From the NCBI GenBank assembly GCA_029288485.1, contig JARIHC010000004.1, forward strand, positions 305,412 to 369,411: a stretch of 64,000 bases of DNA, written 5' to 3'. Under the pieces are notes generated by a model. It was not told the DNA's origin. It ran no database searches and saw only the letters and a list, made by a program, of their open reading frames with translations. Both the position numbers and the translations under genes were made by a program. Source of the DNA: Candidatus Saccharimonadota bacterium (lineage in GTDB: Bacteria; Patescibacteriota; Saccharimonadia; Saccharimonadales; UBA4665). Positions 9,370 to 17,688 of the stretch are shown one piece after another (the first letter of the stretch is position 1; every line of letters starts with the position of its first letter).

Positions 9370-10401
9370 CTAATCTACTTCGCCAATATAAGGTGTAAGC
9401 ATGGCTTTGTTGACCGCTTGAGGCTCGCGAATACCCTGCCCCATCAACCACATGAGCTTCACTTCTGCCGCTACGTCAGTCATGTTTCCAGCATGGCCAG
9501 CGCCCACCTTTAGAGCCTCGCGGCCAGTTTCGTAAATCTCGGGTATTGTTTTGCCGCCTACGAACTTCGTGGCAATAATAACTGGTTTACCGCTTTCTAC
9601 TGTTTCTTGAATTACAGGCAACAAAGAGTACTCACCGTCTGAAGGCACATTTCCAGCACCTAGAGATTTTAGTATTAATGCGGTGCACTCTTCTGACCGA
9701 GTAATAGCGCGCAGCACGTCCGGACGCAGGCCGGGCCTGACGTCTATACTGACTATTCCTGTTTCAAAAGCCTGCAACGGCTCAATAAAAGAGCCCTGTT
9801 TTTTATCGTCTCTATGAGCTAAAGGATTAAATACAGTTTCGGTAGCTGTAATAATAGCCAGCGGTGGAAAGGCAGGCGCATCAAAAGCATCAAAGCGAGC
9901 CTCACTAACTTTAATAGTTCTAGCTGCCCGCATAACCTTATCGGAAAAGACGACTATAACCTCATTGATTTTTTCGTGCGACATCTCTAGCAATACTTTC
10001 ATCGAGCGCTCTAAGTTAACGCGAGCGTCGGTGCCAGGGTCAACCATAGGCAGCTGCGAACCGGTAAAAACTATTGGCATTGATAAATTTTTACCAAATG
10101 CGAAAGCCGTTGCTGTAGCTGTATAAGCCATAGTATCCGTACCATGAGTCACAATTGCTCCATCGTATTCACCGCGCAATTCCGCAATTTTACCTATAAG
10201 TAGCTGCCAGTCGTTAGGGTTTAGGTTGGTGCTATCTTTATTGAGTAAGTTAATTACTTCCAGCTCTGCGCCCATCTTTTTAATGCCAGGAGCATGTTCC
10301 ACTAACTCTTCCGCAGAGGTAGCTGGCGCTAATGCGCCTTCGGCATTCGGCACCATAGCAATAGTCCCACCAAAACCTATTAATGCAATTTTTTTGCTCA
10401 T
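9370..10401 (-). CDS. ansA: L-asparaginase, type I/II family
   Basis: 343 residues. The two catalytic threonine motifs are present: GFGGTIAM (Thr13) and VTHGTDTMAYTA (about residues 85-96), with a late Lys in VFSDKVMRAART. It should hydrolyse asparagine to aspartate and ammonia in the cytoplasm; no signal peptide is present. In a reduced genome it may serve to use scavenged amino acids. It diverges from the membrane-protein gene at 10497 across a 95-base gap. Confidence 0.93.
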   Translation of the reverse strand: MSKKIALIGFGGTIAMVPNAEGALAPATSAEELVEHAPGIKKMGAELEVINLLNKDSTNLNPNDWQLLIGKIAELRGEYDGAIVTHGTDTMAYTATATAFAFGKNLSMPIVFTGSQLPMVDPGTDARVNLERSMKVLLEMSHEKINEVIVVFSDKVMRAARTIKVSEARFDAFDAPAFPPLAIITATETVFNPLAHRDDKKQGSFIEPLQAFETGIVSIDVRPGLRPDVLRAITRSEECTALILKSLGAGNVPSDGEYSLLPVIQETVESGKPVIIATKFVGGKTIPEIYETGREALKVGAGHAGNMTDVAAEVKLMWLMGQGIREPQAVNKAMLTPYIGEVD

Positions 10402-10461
10402 CTAGAGTAACTATACAGGTTCGGGCTTGTCCGGAAAAGTTTTAGCCATGTGCATAAAGCG

Positions 10462-10490
10462 TTGCAAGTTATACTGTTTTTGCATACATT
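10462..10490 (+). promoter_or_regulatory. Candidate sigma-70 promoter, near-leaderless
   Basis: TTGCAA at 10462-10467, a 17-base spacer, then TACATT at 10485-10490. Transcription should start about where the ATG at 10497 lies, and no Shine-Dalgarno is visible. Confidence 0.4.
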
Positions 10491-10496
10491 TAATGT

Positions 10497-11045
10497 ATGA
10501 GTGCACTTAGATCGCTTGAGAATAATCTGAATGAGTTGTTCGTAAAGCAAGCTCCTCCTCTACCGTCAAACGCCAAAAAAGCTCTTGCGCAGTACTTGCC
10601 TTGGATCAGCCTAATTTTAGGATTGCTAACTCTATACACTGTTTATACGGTTTGGCATTGGGCGCACTTGGCCAATAACCTCATTAATTACGCCAACAGT
10701 ATCAGCGCCACTTACGGCGGGCCGTTTATTGCTCCTAACCGTCTTACATTCGGTATTTGGTTAGGTTTGGCTGTGTTATTAGTTGAGGCGCTACTATACA
10801 TTCTTGCCTTCAATAACTTGCAAGCCCGAAAAAAACCGGGTTGGGATTTTTTGTTCTACGCAATGCTGATAAATATTGTTTACGGCATAGTTGTTCTATT
10901 TACCGACTACGGCAGCCTGGGCAATTTGATGTGGACAGTCATCGGCTCCGGCTTAGGACTTTACCTGCTATTCCAAATCCGCGGCAACTATAAAACCGCT
11001 GGCGGCAAGGCCGCAAAGGCATCAAAAAACACCAAAAAAGCTTGA
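10497..11045 (+). CDS. Four-helix membrane protein, function unknown
   Basis: 182 residues with about four membrane segments (about 33-55, 84-106, 117-138 and 143-160) and a short Lys/Ala-rich cytoplasmic tail. The first 30 residues are soluble and include an APPLPSNAKKALAQYLPW segment that leads into the membrane. No catalytic motif is visible. It stands alone on the plus strand, nearly abutting the convergent zincin gene (2-base gap). Confidence 0.75.
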   Translation: MSALRSLENNLNELFVKQAPPLPSNAKKALAQYLPWISLILGLLTLYTVYTVWHWAHLANNLINYANSISATYGGPFIAPNRLTFGIWLGLAVLLVEALLYILAFNNLQARKKPGWDFLFYAMLINIVYGIVVLFTDYGSLGNLMWTVIGSGLGLYLLFQIRGNYKTAGGKAAKASKNTKKA

Positions 11046-11047
11046 AG

Positions 11048-11416
11048 TTACTCTAGCTCGCGAATCTTTTTGTGATCCAAACCGTAGTAGTGAGCAATTT
11101 CGTGCCACAAAGTATGCTTGATTGATTCTTTTAGGCCACCGAGAGTGTTCGCCTGGCTTTCTAGCGGCCTCTTAAAAAGTGTAATTTTGTCTGGCAGCAA
11201 CCGATCCATCCCCTGCCGCTGACTGAGCGGTCTGCCCTCATATAGACCAAGCAACGTCTGGTCGCCGCGCAATTTAAGCTCCTGACGCTGTTCGGGCGTC
11301 GGTTCACTTTCGTACAAAATAGCCACGTTTTTAATGTTTTTTACATGTTCGCCAGGCAATTCATCCAGCGCCTGGTTAATAAGCTGCTGAAATTGTTCGT
11401 CGCTGAGCTGGATCAT
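11048..11416 (-). CDS. Small zincin metallopeptidase-like protein
   Basis: 122 residues, the size of the single-domain zincin family PF06262. The zinc site is HEIAHYYGLDH at about residues 105-115: the HExxH pair plus a third His, as in the metzincin-like HExxHxxGxxD/H pattern. It is the last gene of the proB-to-lysA operon, starting two bases after the lysA-like stop. The substrate is unknown. Confidence 0.85.
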   Translation of the reverse strand: MIQLSDEQFQQLINQALDELPGEHVKNIKNVAILYESEPTPEQRQELKLRGDQTLLGLYEGRPLSQRQGMDRLLPDKITLFKRPLESQANTLGGLKESIKHTLWHEIAHYYGLDHKKIRELE

Positions 11417-11418
11417 CG

Positions 11419-12597
11419 CTAGATTATAACTTCTTTAGTTAATGGATAGCTGTTGTAGCCATGAGCTGCCATGCTGGCGCAGTAAGCGCCTGCGCCGCCG
11501 ATCAACACCAAATCGCCTATTGCTGCTTTATTTAGTTCTCGAGTAGCTATAGTTTCTGGTTCGCCTGGTGCCGGTGTCAGCAAATCACCTGATTCGCAGT
11601 TATGACCCACAACCACGTACTTTTCACTTTGTGCAGAATCATTTAAGACAGCTATCGGATGCTGTGCGCCGTACAGGCTGGGCCGCAATATGTCATTCAT
11701 GCCGGTGTCTAATTTAATAAACTTACGGCCTTTAGGGCCGGTATCAACGATATCTTCTACCCGGCTAATTAAGATTCCGGCGTTAGCTGTTAAAAATGTA
11801 CCAGGCTCAAGCTCTAAGTGAAGCTTGCGGCCAGTTTGGCTGTAAAAGTCTTGCAGCTCGGCGGCAATACCCTGCCCAATCTGCAGAATATCCGCATCTT
11901 GTTCGTTATCCATGCGCGCTACTTTAAAGCCGCCGCCCAAATCAATAGTCTCGACATCGGGAAATTGCTTTATGTGCTTGATGCTTGAATGCGCGGCAGT
12001 CTGCCAAACCGCTGGATCAGTCCCCGAGCCAATATGTGTATGCAGTCGATTAATAGTTAGCTTGTGGTGGTTGGCTAGCTCAAGTATCCGGGGAATGTAC
12101 TCATGCCAAATGCCGAAGCTGCTACTTAAGCCGCCGGTGGTAGTCTTTGTGGAGTGGCCGGAGCCAATACCGGGATTCAGACGAACACTGGCAGTAGCTC
12201 CCGGCGCTATTTTGCCATATGTTTCGAGTTGATGAAGGCTAGTAGCGTTGAACTGCACACCTTTTTTCAATAGTTCTTCCAGATTGTGCGGCAGCTGTTG
12301 GCTGGTAATAAGAATATCTGCCGGCTTAAAACCTTCCTTTAGTGCTAGCTCTGCTTCGTGGCCGGAGCTGGCGTCAATCTTAATTCCCTGCTCACGTAAA
12401 ACTTTTAATACACCAGTATGCGGATTGGCTTTTACAGCGTAACGTACGGTTAATCCGTATGGCGCCGGCACATTAAGTATGGCTTTGGATTGCTCTTTTA
12501 GTACTTTACTCGAATATGCGAACAAAGGCGTGCCATTCTTGGCCGCCAATTTGCCAGTCTGCTCGCTGTTCAAAAAATTTCTACTAAAAGTATCCAT
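11419..12597 (-). CDS. lysA: PLP-dependent decarboxylase, diaminopimelate-decarboxylase-like
   Basis: 392 residues, fold type III (alanine-racemase-like barrel). The PLP lysine is Lys56 in RYAVKANPH; HTHIGSG and the Gly-rich phosphate loop LGGGFKV follow; the C-terminal active-site motif is HNCESGDLL, typical of LysA. It should decarboxylate meso-diaminopimelate to lysine. No other lysine-pathway gene is seen nearby. It lies directly after lysS, so it may supply lysine for charging or act on a scavenged diamino acid. Ornithine-type decarboxylases are the main alternative. Confidence 0.85.
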   Translation of the reverse strand: MDTFSRNFLNSEQTGKLAAKNGTPLFAYSSKVLKEQSKAILNVPAPYGLTVRYAVKANPHTGVLKVLREQGIKIDASSGHEAELALKEGFKPADILITSQQLPHNLEELLKKGVQFNATSLHQLETYGKIAPGATASVRLNPGIGSGHSTKTTTGGLSSSFGIWHEYIPRILELANHHKLTINRLHTHIGSGTDPAVWQTAAHSSIKHIKQFPDVETIDLGGGFKVARMDNEQDADILQIGQGIAAELQDFYSQTGRKLHLELEPGTFLTANAGILISRVEDIVDTGPKGRKFIKLDTGMNDILRPSLYGAQHPIAVLNDSAQSEKYVVVGHNCESGDLLTPAPGEPETIATRELNKAAIGDLVLIGGAGAYCASMAAHGYNSYPLTKEVII

Positions 12598-12608
12598 TTT
12601 AGTTCTGG

Positions 12609-14123
12609 TTACTTATCAAGCTTTAGATCGGGATAAATCGACTTAGTGACTTCATCTATTTCATGGCGCAGTTGCGGGAACGGCACGCCTTCGCGGGCAC
12701 TAACACCTTCAAAAATCCAAAATACGCGTTCGCTAAAACCTAGACCGCAAGCTGGCGGCATGCCATATTCCAACATTTCAACGTAGTCGATATCTAGCAT
12801 CATAGCTTCATCGTCACCCGCGTCGCGCATTTTTTGCTGCTCTACGAAGCGCCCTAGCTGGTCCAGCGGATCATTTAGCTCGCTGAAGCCATTAGCCAGC
12901 TCGCTGCCAGCAGCGATCGGCAAGAAACGTTGGGTAGTTTCGGGTCTATCGGGATTAATCTTGGCAAGCGGGCTCATAAAGGTTGGTTCGTTCACGAGCC
13001 AAACCGGACCAGCGACATCTTTGCGTAAATTCTTCCATAGTTTATCTATGCCGCGGACTTTATTTTCTGTCTTTTCGACTTCCAACTTATTATCGGCGAG
13101 AGCTTTTTTGACTTCATCGAGGCTACAGTTAAAAACATCGATCCCATAATGCTTCTGGATTACTTCAGCATAGTCCCACTGCTCCCATTTTTTACTTAGG
13201 TCAACCTCGAACTTGCCGAGCTTGAATTTAAGCGTACCGAAAGTTTTTTCGAGCACATATTTGAATAGCCCTTCTTGAAAGTCCATGCCGTCATGCCAAT
13301 CAGCATATGCCCAGTACCACTCCATAGCTATATGCTCCGGTAAGTGTTCGTCGGAATAGTTTTCGTTTCGAAAACGTGGACCTATGTCATACACACGCTC
13401 AAAACCGGCGCCAAGCAGGCGTTTGAGCGGTAGCTCGTGGCTAATTCGCAAGTAAAAATCCTGATCCAAAGCATCCATGCGCGTTACAAATGGGTTGGCG
13501 TCCGCGCCGCCAGTGGTGTGCTCCAAAACTGGCACATTGACTTCGGTGAACATGTTTTTATCCAAATATTCGCGAGTAGCCTGCCAAAACTGCGAGCGAC
13601 GGTAAAAACGCTTTAAAACGTCTTTGTTGACGTTCATATCAACATAACGGCGGCGAAGGCGTTCTTCTTTGTTGGTAAAGCCATCCTGTTTAGTTGGCAG
13701 CGGCCTGAGCGACTTACTAAGCAGGCGCAATTTTTCAACCTCCACCGATATTTCGCCAGTTTGTGTCTTAATTACTGGACCTGTTACTTCAATAAAGTCC
13801 CCGCTATCAAGTAAGCTAATCTGCTTTATGCCTAGTTCGCTATTCGCATAGTCTGGCTGTTTATCATCTTGGGATTTCCAAAACATTTGCCGCTCTCCAG
13901 CCCAATCCTCGATCACCACGAAAGCTATTTTGCCGAACTTACGGATAGATTTAATACGCCCAACCACGGTGACTTGCTTACCTTCCAGCTCATCAAAATT
14001 ATCAGCAATATCCGCTAGATTGTGAGTCCGCTCAGCATGCGCCGGGTACGGATCAACGCCCAGCTTTTTTAGCTCTTCGAGTTTCCTCAGCCGCTCGTCA
14101 CGCAGTTCTTTTAATGTCGCCAT
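12609..14123 (-). CDS. lysS: Lysyl-tRNA synthetase, class II
   Basis: 504 residues from the ATG giving MATLKELRDERL; another in-frame ATG lies six bases upstream. The N-terminal OB-fold anticodon domain (about 50-150) precedes the class II core with motif 2 (RFRNENYSDEHLPEH) and motif 3 (GCGLGFSERVFWIFEG region, here CGLGFSERV). It charges tRNA-Lys. It sits between greA and the lysA-like gene in the minus-strand operon. Confidence 0.96.
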   Translation of the reverse strand: MATLKELRDERLRKLEELKKLGVDPYPAHAERTHNLADIADNFDELEGKQVTVVGRIKSIRKFGKIAFVVIEDWAGERQMFWKSQDDKQPDYANSELGIKQISLLDSGDFIEVTGPVIKTQTGEISVEVEKLRLLSKSLRPLPTKQDGFTNKEERLRRRYVDMNVNKDVLKRFYRRSQFWQATREYLDKNMFTEVNVPVLEHTTGGADANPFVTRMDALDQDFYLRISHELPLKRLLGAGFERVYDIGPRFRNENYSDEHLPEHIAMEWYWAYADWHDGMDFQEGLFKYVLEKTFGTLKFKLGKFEVDLSKKWEQWDYAEVIQKHYGIDVFNCSLDEVKKALADNKLEVEKTENKVRGIDKLWKNLRKDVAGPVWLVNEPTFMSPLAKINPDRPETTQRFLPIAAGSELANGFSELNDPLDQLGRFVEQQKMRDAGDDEAMMLDIDYVEMLEYGMPPACGLGFSERVFWIFEGVSAREGVPFPQLRHEIDEVTKSIYPDLKLDK

Positions 14124-14173
14124 AATCAATAACAGTATAACCGAAAGCCAGGTTCTCTAACAGTTTCTCTGGC

Positions 14174-14629
14174 TTAGGAGATACTTATGATCTTATAGGT
14201 GGCTGTTTCGGCGGGAGTTTTGATCTCTACTTTGTCGCCGACTTTTTGATCGATCAAGGCCCGGCCAATCGGCGATTCGTCGCTAATCTTGCCGCTTAGT
14301 GGATCGGCCTCCACTGTGCCGACTACCTGGAATTCCTTGGTTTTGCCGTCGCTCTTTAGTTTTACGCGGGAACCTAGCTGCACCTTTGCGCCGCGCGGTT
14401 TTTTAATAATTTCCACGTTTAGCAAAATACCTTCGACTTCAGAGATGCGTGTTTCGTTGCGTTCTTGTTCGGCTTTGGCAGACTGGTACTCAGCGTTCTC
14501 GGCTAAATCACCGAGCTCGCGAGCAGACTTGATGGCTTCAGCAATTTTGGCGCGCTTAATCTTCAAACCATCGAGTTCGGTTTGCAAATTCTCCACCCCT
14601 TCTTTGGTCAAACGGAATAGCTTCTTCAT
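14174..14629 (-). CDS. greA: Transcription elongation factor GreA
   Basis: 151 residues, family length 155-160. The N-terminal coiled coil (about 1-75) contains the acidic tip region ARELGDLAENAEYQSAK, which reaches into the RNA polymerase secondary channel to trigger cleavage of backtracked RNA. The C-terminal FKBP-like domain includes SPIGRALIDQKVGDKVEIKTP. A good Shine-Dalgarno (AAGGGGGA) precedes the ATG. Third gene of the proB-like operon. Confidence 0.96.
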   Translation of the reverse strand: MKKLFRLTKEGVENLQTELDGLKIKRAKIAEAIKSARELGDLAENAEYQSAKAEQERNETRISEVEGILLNVEIIKKPRGAKVQLGSRVKLKSDGKTKEFQVVGTVEADPLSGKISDESPIGRALIDQKVGDKVEIKTPAETATYKIISIS

Positions 14630-14661
14630 CAGCGTCCCCCTTATATAACAAGCCTTACCAC

Positions 14662-15912
14662 TTAGACATCTAGGGTCTTCAGTAGCTCGGCTTGGTTTAG
14701 TTGTTGACTATCCTCCGACCCTCTAGCCTTGAGTTCGTAAACACCGGCTACCCGGGTTTTGTCGCTGATTACTACGCGATATGGTATCCCGGTCAAATCG
14801 GCGTCGGCGAACTTTGCGCCGGCTCGTAGGTCTCGGTCGTCATATAATACTCCAACACCAGCTGCTGTCAAGCGATTATATAGCTCATCCGCCTGTTTAA
14901 CGGTCGCTTCATCGTCGCCTAACCGCACCAGATACACTTTGGCTGGCGCCACTGCCTCTGGCCAGACCAATCCCTTGTCGTCAGCAAAATGTTCAGCCAA
15001 CAGGCCCATTAGACGACTAATGCCAAGTCCATAGCAACCCATGATGATTGACTGGCGCTCACCTTGCTCGTCGGTGTAGTAGACGTTCAGGGCATCAGCG
15101 TATTTTGTGCCCAGCGAAAAAATATTGCCGACTTCAACGGCGCGTTTCTCTATCAGCTCTTCTCTTTTGAAGCCTAGATCTGACAAAACTTCATCGGTAA
15201 ATACTTCTTTGTTAACAGCCACTCTCTTGTCTTCATGGACGTATATTGTGTCTTCGCCAACATCGCTCAGAGTTTGGAATTCATCGCTGAATTTACTGAA
15301 GATACCGCCGCTGGCGTAAGTTCGATAGGTGGTGTCGCCAATTCCTAGGCGGTCGTAAACCTTCATGTAAGCCAGAGCGGCGTTCTCGTAAAATGCATTG
15401 TGCTCTTCTTGTGTGCGGCAGAACGAATACAAATCCTTCATTAAGAACTCTCTTCCACGCATTAGGCCACTTTTAGCCCTTAGCTCATTTCGAAACTTGC
15501 TGTGGATCTGGTAAACATAGGCTGGAAGATCCTTGTAGGAATTAATGAAGCCACCAAGAGCATTGGTAAGCGGCTCTTCGTTAGTTAAGCTAATGCCCAG
15601 TTCCGTACCGTTCTTGAGCTTAGTCTTAAACCAGTTATCCACCTTATCATCATCCCAACGATCAGTCTTTTCCCATATGTCCTTGGGCTGCAGAATGCTA
15701 AGTTGTACTTCTATGCCGCCGAGAGCGTTCATTTCTTCGCGAACAATTTGTTCGATGTTATCAAGCACTCTCTTACCTAACGGCAAGTATGAGTAGACAC
15801 CGGCCATTTCTTTATGAATGAAGCCAGCCTGGATGAGCAGCTGCGCATTGCGCGCTGTTTCGTCTGCCGGAATGGTTTTGCTGGTTTTAGTGAATAGTTG
15901 ACTTAATCTCAC
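14662..15912 (-). CDS. proS: Prolyl-tRNA synthetase, short form without the editing insertion
   Basis: 416 residues against about 570 in E. coli. Motif 1 region, motif 2 (KFRNELRAKSGLMRGREFLMKDLYSF) and motif 3 (CYGLGISRLMGL) are present, then the anticodon-binding domain. The stretch between motifs 2 and 3 is too short for the Ala-editing insertion, so mischarged Ala-tRNA-Pro would have to be cleared in trans. The start is GTG, chosen because an AGGAGAT Shine-Dalgarno sits at the right distance. It follows the proB-like gene, and both are behind the proline leader at 16828-16881. Confidence 0.95.
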   Translation of the reverse strand: MRLSQLFTKTSKTIPADETARNAQLLIQAGFIHKEMAGVYSYLPLGKRVLDNIEQIVREEMNALGGIEVQLSILQPKDIWEKTDRWDDDKVDNWFKTKLKNGTELGISLTNEEPLTNALGGFINSYKDLPAYVYQIHSKFRNELRAKSGLMRGREFLMKDLYSFCRTQEEHNAFYENAALAYMKVYDRLGIGDTTYRTYASGGIFSKFSDEFQTLSDVGEDTIYVHEDKRVAVNKEVFTDEVLSDLGFKREELIEKRAVEVGNIFSLGTKYADALNVYYTDEQGERQSIIMGCYGLGISRLMGLLAEHFADDKGLVWPEAVAPAKVYLVRLGDDEATVKQADELYNRLTAAGVGVLYDDRDLRAGAKFADADLTGIPYRVVISDKTRVAGVYELKARGSEDSQQLNQAELLKTLDV

Positions 15913-15928
15913 TGTTTATCTCCTAGCT

Positions 15929-16711
15929 TCACGCATATTGTACCACTCTGCTGCAGATTTCCTGATGCGCCACGATAGCCGCGAAATTAGCGTCAGCGCT
16001 GCAGATGAATGTTTCGATACCAGCTTCGGCTGCTTCGGCGGCGTTATCTAGCTTGGAGTCCATGCCGCCGGTGCCGTCGTTGCTAGCCGCAAAAACATGC
16101 TCTTTAAGCGCTTCGACTTCTGAGGCGGCAATTGTTTCTCGAATCTCGCCATTGGCTTTGAAACCTTCTACCCCTGTAGCCAAGATCAGAGTTTTGGCGC
16201 CGAGATAAATCGCTACGTCTTTTGCTAACCTGTCGTTGTCGGCATAATGCGCTACTTCTTTCATTTCATCATCGGGATCGCCAGGACGAACTAGAAAGTC
16301 ATTGTGGTTGAGGATCGGTATGGCAAAAACTCGCCGGGCTCTATCGTAAGCTTGGCGAAAATACGGCCCCTCTTCGCTGTCCTGCATCTCGCGGTGAGTC
16401 AGTAGCACCTGGCCAGCCAACAAACCGTCGCCGACGCGTTCAAAAGCCCGCTCCCAGGCATCGTTGATTCCAGCGCTTCCCAGATGGGCCAGCGTCTGAT
16501 CGTCATAGTCTTCCAGATTCTTACCCATAGCCAGCACGCGGCGCTTGCCGCGAGCGATCGCACCCGACGTTACCACCAAAAGGTCGTTTTCCTCATGTAA
16601 AGGCGCCAGACGTTCAGCGTGAGCGGCGATTCTCTCATGATCAAGACCGGTAGTAGTACTAACACTATCGGACCCGAACTTCACTACTATTAGTTCTCGT
16701 TGGTTTGACAT
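15929..16711 (-). CDS. proB: Amino-acid kinase, glutamate-5-kinase-like, without PUA domain
   Basis: 260 residues, matching the catalytic domain only. Family blocks: VVKFGSDSVS (phosphate loop), VVTSGAIARGKRRV, ILNHNDFL, YADNDRLAKDVAIYLGAKTLIL and GTGGMDSKLDNAAEA, all of which line up with ProB. It should phosphorylate glutamate to glutamyl-5-phosphate, the first step of proline synthesis; proA and proC are not in this window. Position directly upstream of proS and behind a Pro-codon leader supports a proline role. Another amino-acid-kinase substrate remains possible. Confidence 0.8.
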   Translation of the reverse strand: MSNQRELIVVKFGSDSVSTTTGLDHERIAAHAERLAPLHEENDLLVVTSGAIARGKRRVLAMGKNLEDYDDQTLAHLGSAGINDAWERAFERVGDGLLAGQVLLTHREMQDSEEGPYFRQAYDRARRVFAIPILNHNDFLVRPGDPDDEMKEVAHYADNDRLAKDVAIYLGAKTLILATGVEGFKANGEIRETIAASEVEALKEHVFAASNDGTGGMDSKLDNAAEAAEAGIETFICSADANFAAIVAHQEICSRVVQYA

Positions 16712-16747
16712 TCAAAATTCCTTTCCAAAGCAGACGGGTCAGGCGGG

Positions 16748-16848
16748 TATAAAAATACCCCTTGGCCGGGGCTTGTCTGTTTTGAATTGGTTAATGGTTC
16801 AAGAAAATTTTTAAAATACCCCGGCTGCTAAATTGGCCGCGGCAGTGG
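16748..16848 (-). promoter_or_regulatory. Candidate proline attenuator upstream of proB-proS
   Basis: Competing helices read on the minus strand. Segment 1 (Pro codons, about 16844-16835) can pair with segment 2 (GCCGGGG, 16825-16819) with one mismatch. Segment 2 pairs perfectly with segment 3 (CCCCGGC, 16771-16765). Segment 3 also pairs with segment 4 (GGGGT, 16761-16757), which is followed by TATTTTTATA, a short intrinsic-terminator shape. Segment 4 can instead form GGGTAT-TTTT-ATACCC (16760-16745). The sequence GGGGTATTTT occurs twice, once after each arm, so the first hairpin could also terminate. Confidence 0.6.
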
Positions 16849-16881
16849 AAGATCAGAAATATGATAAATTCTCTTCACCAT
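16828..16881 (-). CDS. Proline leader peptide (17 codons)
   Basis: The peptide is MVKRIYHISDLPLPRPI, then TAG. Codons 12, 14 and 16 are proline (CCA, CCG, CCA): three of five consecutive codons, just before the stop, ahead of the proB-like and proS genes. The ATG is six bases after a TAGAAT -10, so it lies at the expected first transcribed base, with no Shine-Dalgarno. The stop falls directly before segment 2 of the competing helices. This is the layout of ribosome-mediated attenuation. The peptide is inferred, not matched to anything known. Confidence 0.65.
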   Translation of the reverse strand: MVKRIYHISDLPLPRPI

Positions 16882-16887
16882 AACATG

Positions 16888-16916
16888 ATTCTAACACTAT
16901 TTAAGGTGTATGACAA
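16888..16916 (-). promoter_or_regulatory. Promoter of the proline leader and proB-proS operon
   Basis: TTGTCA (16916-16911), a 17-base spacer, then TAGAAT (16893-16888). Each hexamer differs from the sigma-70 consensus at one base. The -35 lies inside the 3' end of the upstream CPBP gene. Confidence 0.65.
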
Positions 16917-17688
16917 ATAAAGACACAAAGGCGATACTGTTTTTTATAGCGTGCAAAGTGATCGAAGCCCACAAGCTACCAGTCTTTTCGCGGAGATAAA
17001 TTAACACCAAACTAAGAATAAAAGTATCTATTGCGGCAATATATAACGGTCCGGCTGCCCCGCCTTCTGGCAAGTGTAGTGCCGCGAAGACCAAGCTGGC
17101 AATTAATGCCGCCGGGACAACTTTCATGGCTTTTTTAAGGCTGCTATACAAAAAACCGCGTATCATTATTTCTTCAGTTAATGCCGGCAATATAACCAAA
17201 CTTATAAAAGTTAAAACAAGCTGCACCGAGCCATGCACGCCGGTGAAACCAATCTCCTGTTTTTGGCTAATGTTTAGGCTTGGCACCAGATGTTCGGCGA
17301 CGGCAACAGTTATAAGATACAAACCAAAGTAAATCGGAACTGCCATCAGAGCATAGCCCGGATCCCACCAGCGCGGTTTTTTAAGGCCAGTTGCAGCAAA
17401 TGTCCGGCCGTAAGCTTTTAAGAAAAAGTAGATTGCACTGATTACAGCTGCTTCGGCTAGCAAGATATACACAAACTGAGCAATGGTGGAATTGTTCAAC
17501 CATTTAACAGTTTGGTCGGATGACCAGTTGTGCAAGCCTGGGTAAATGGAGACTATTAAGTAAGCTAGAGCCTGAGATATATAGAAGATAACTATCGTGA
17601 AAACTACGCCCAGCCAAGGATTCCAGGGTACGCGCGGGACTGACGGGCTTGTGGGGGCGGCTTTAGAAGAAGCGTTTGACATCGACAA
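16897..17688 (-). CDS. CPBP-family intramembrane metalloprotease (CAAX-like)
   Basis: 263 residues with about seven to eight membrane segments. The ABI/CPBP motifs are present: EEIMIRGFLYSSL (glutamates and Arg of motif 1), FAALHLPEG (motif 2 His) and SITLHAIKNSIAF (motif 3 His/Asn). Members cleave prenylated proteins or process peptides; the substrate here is unknown. It overlaps the 3' end of the S2P protease gene by 26 bases, so two intramembrane proteases are translationally coupled. Confidence 0.9.
   Translation of the reverse strand: MSMSNASSKAAPTSPSVPRVPWNPWLGVVFTIVIFYISQALAYLIVSIYPGLHNWSSDQTVKWLNNSTIAQFVYILLAEAAVISAIYFFLKAYGRTFAATGLKKPRWWDPGYALMAVPIYFGLYLITVAVAEHLVPSLNISQKQEIGFTGVHGSVQLVLTFISLVILPALTEEIMIRGFLYSSLKKAMKVVPAALIASLVFAALHLPEGGAAGPLYIAAIDTFILSLVLIYLREKTGSLWASITLHAIKNSIAFVSLFVIHLK

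Noticed and set aside
10402..10496. Short frame ahead of the asparaginase gene with several Gln codons
   Set aside because: It overlaps the divergent promoter, no competing helices were found, and Gln rather than Asn codons dominate.
16712..16830. T-box ahead of proB-proS
   Set aside because: No TGGTACC-type bulge or T-box sequence; the competing helices and Pro codons fit a leader-peptide attenuator instead.
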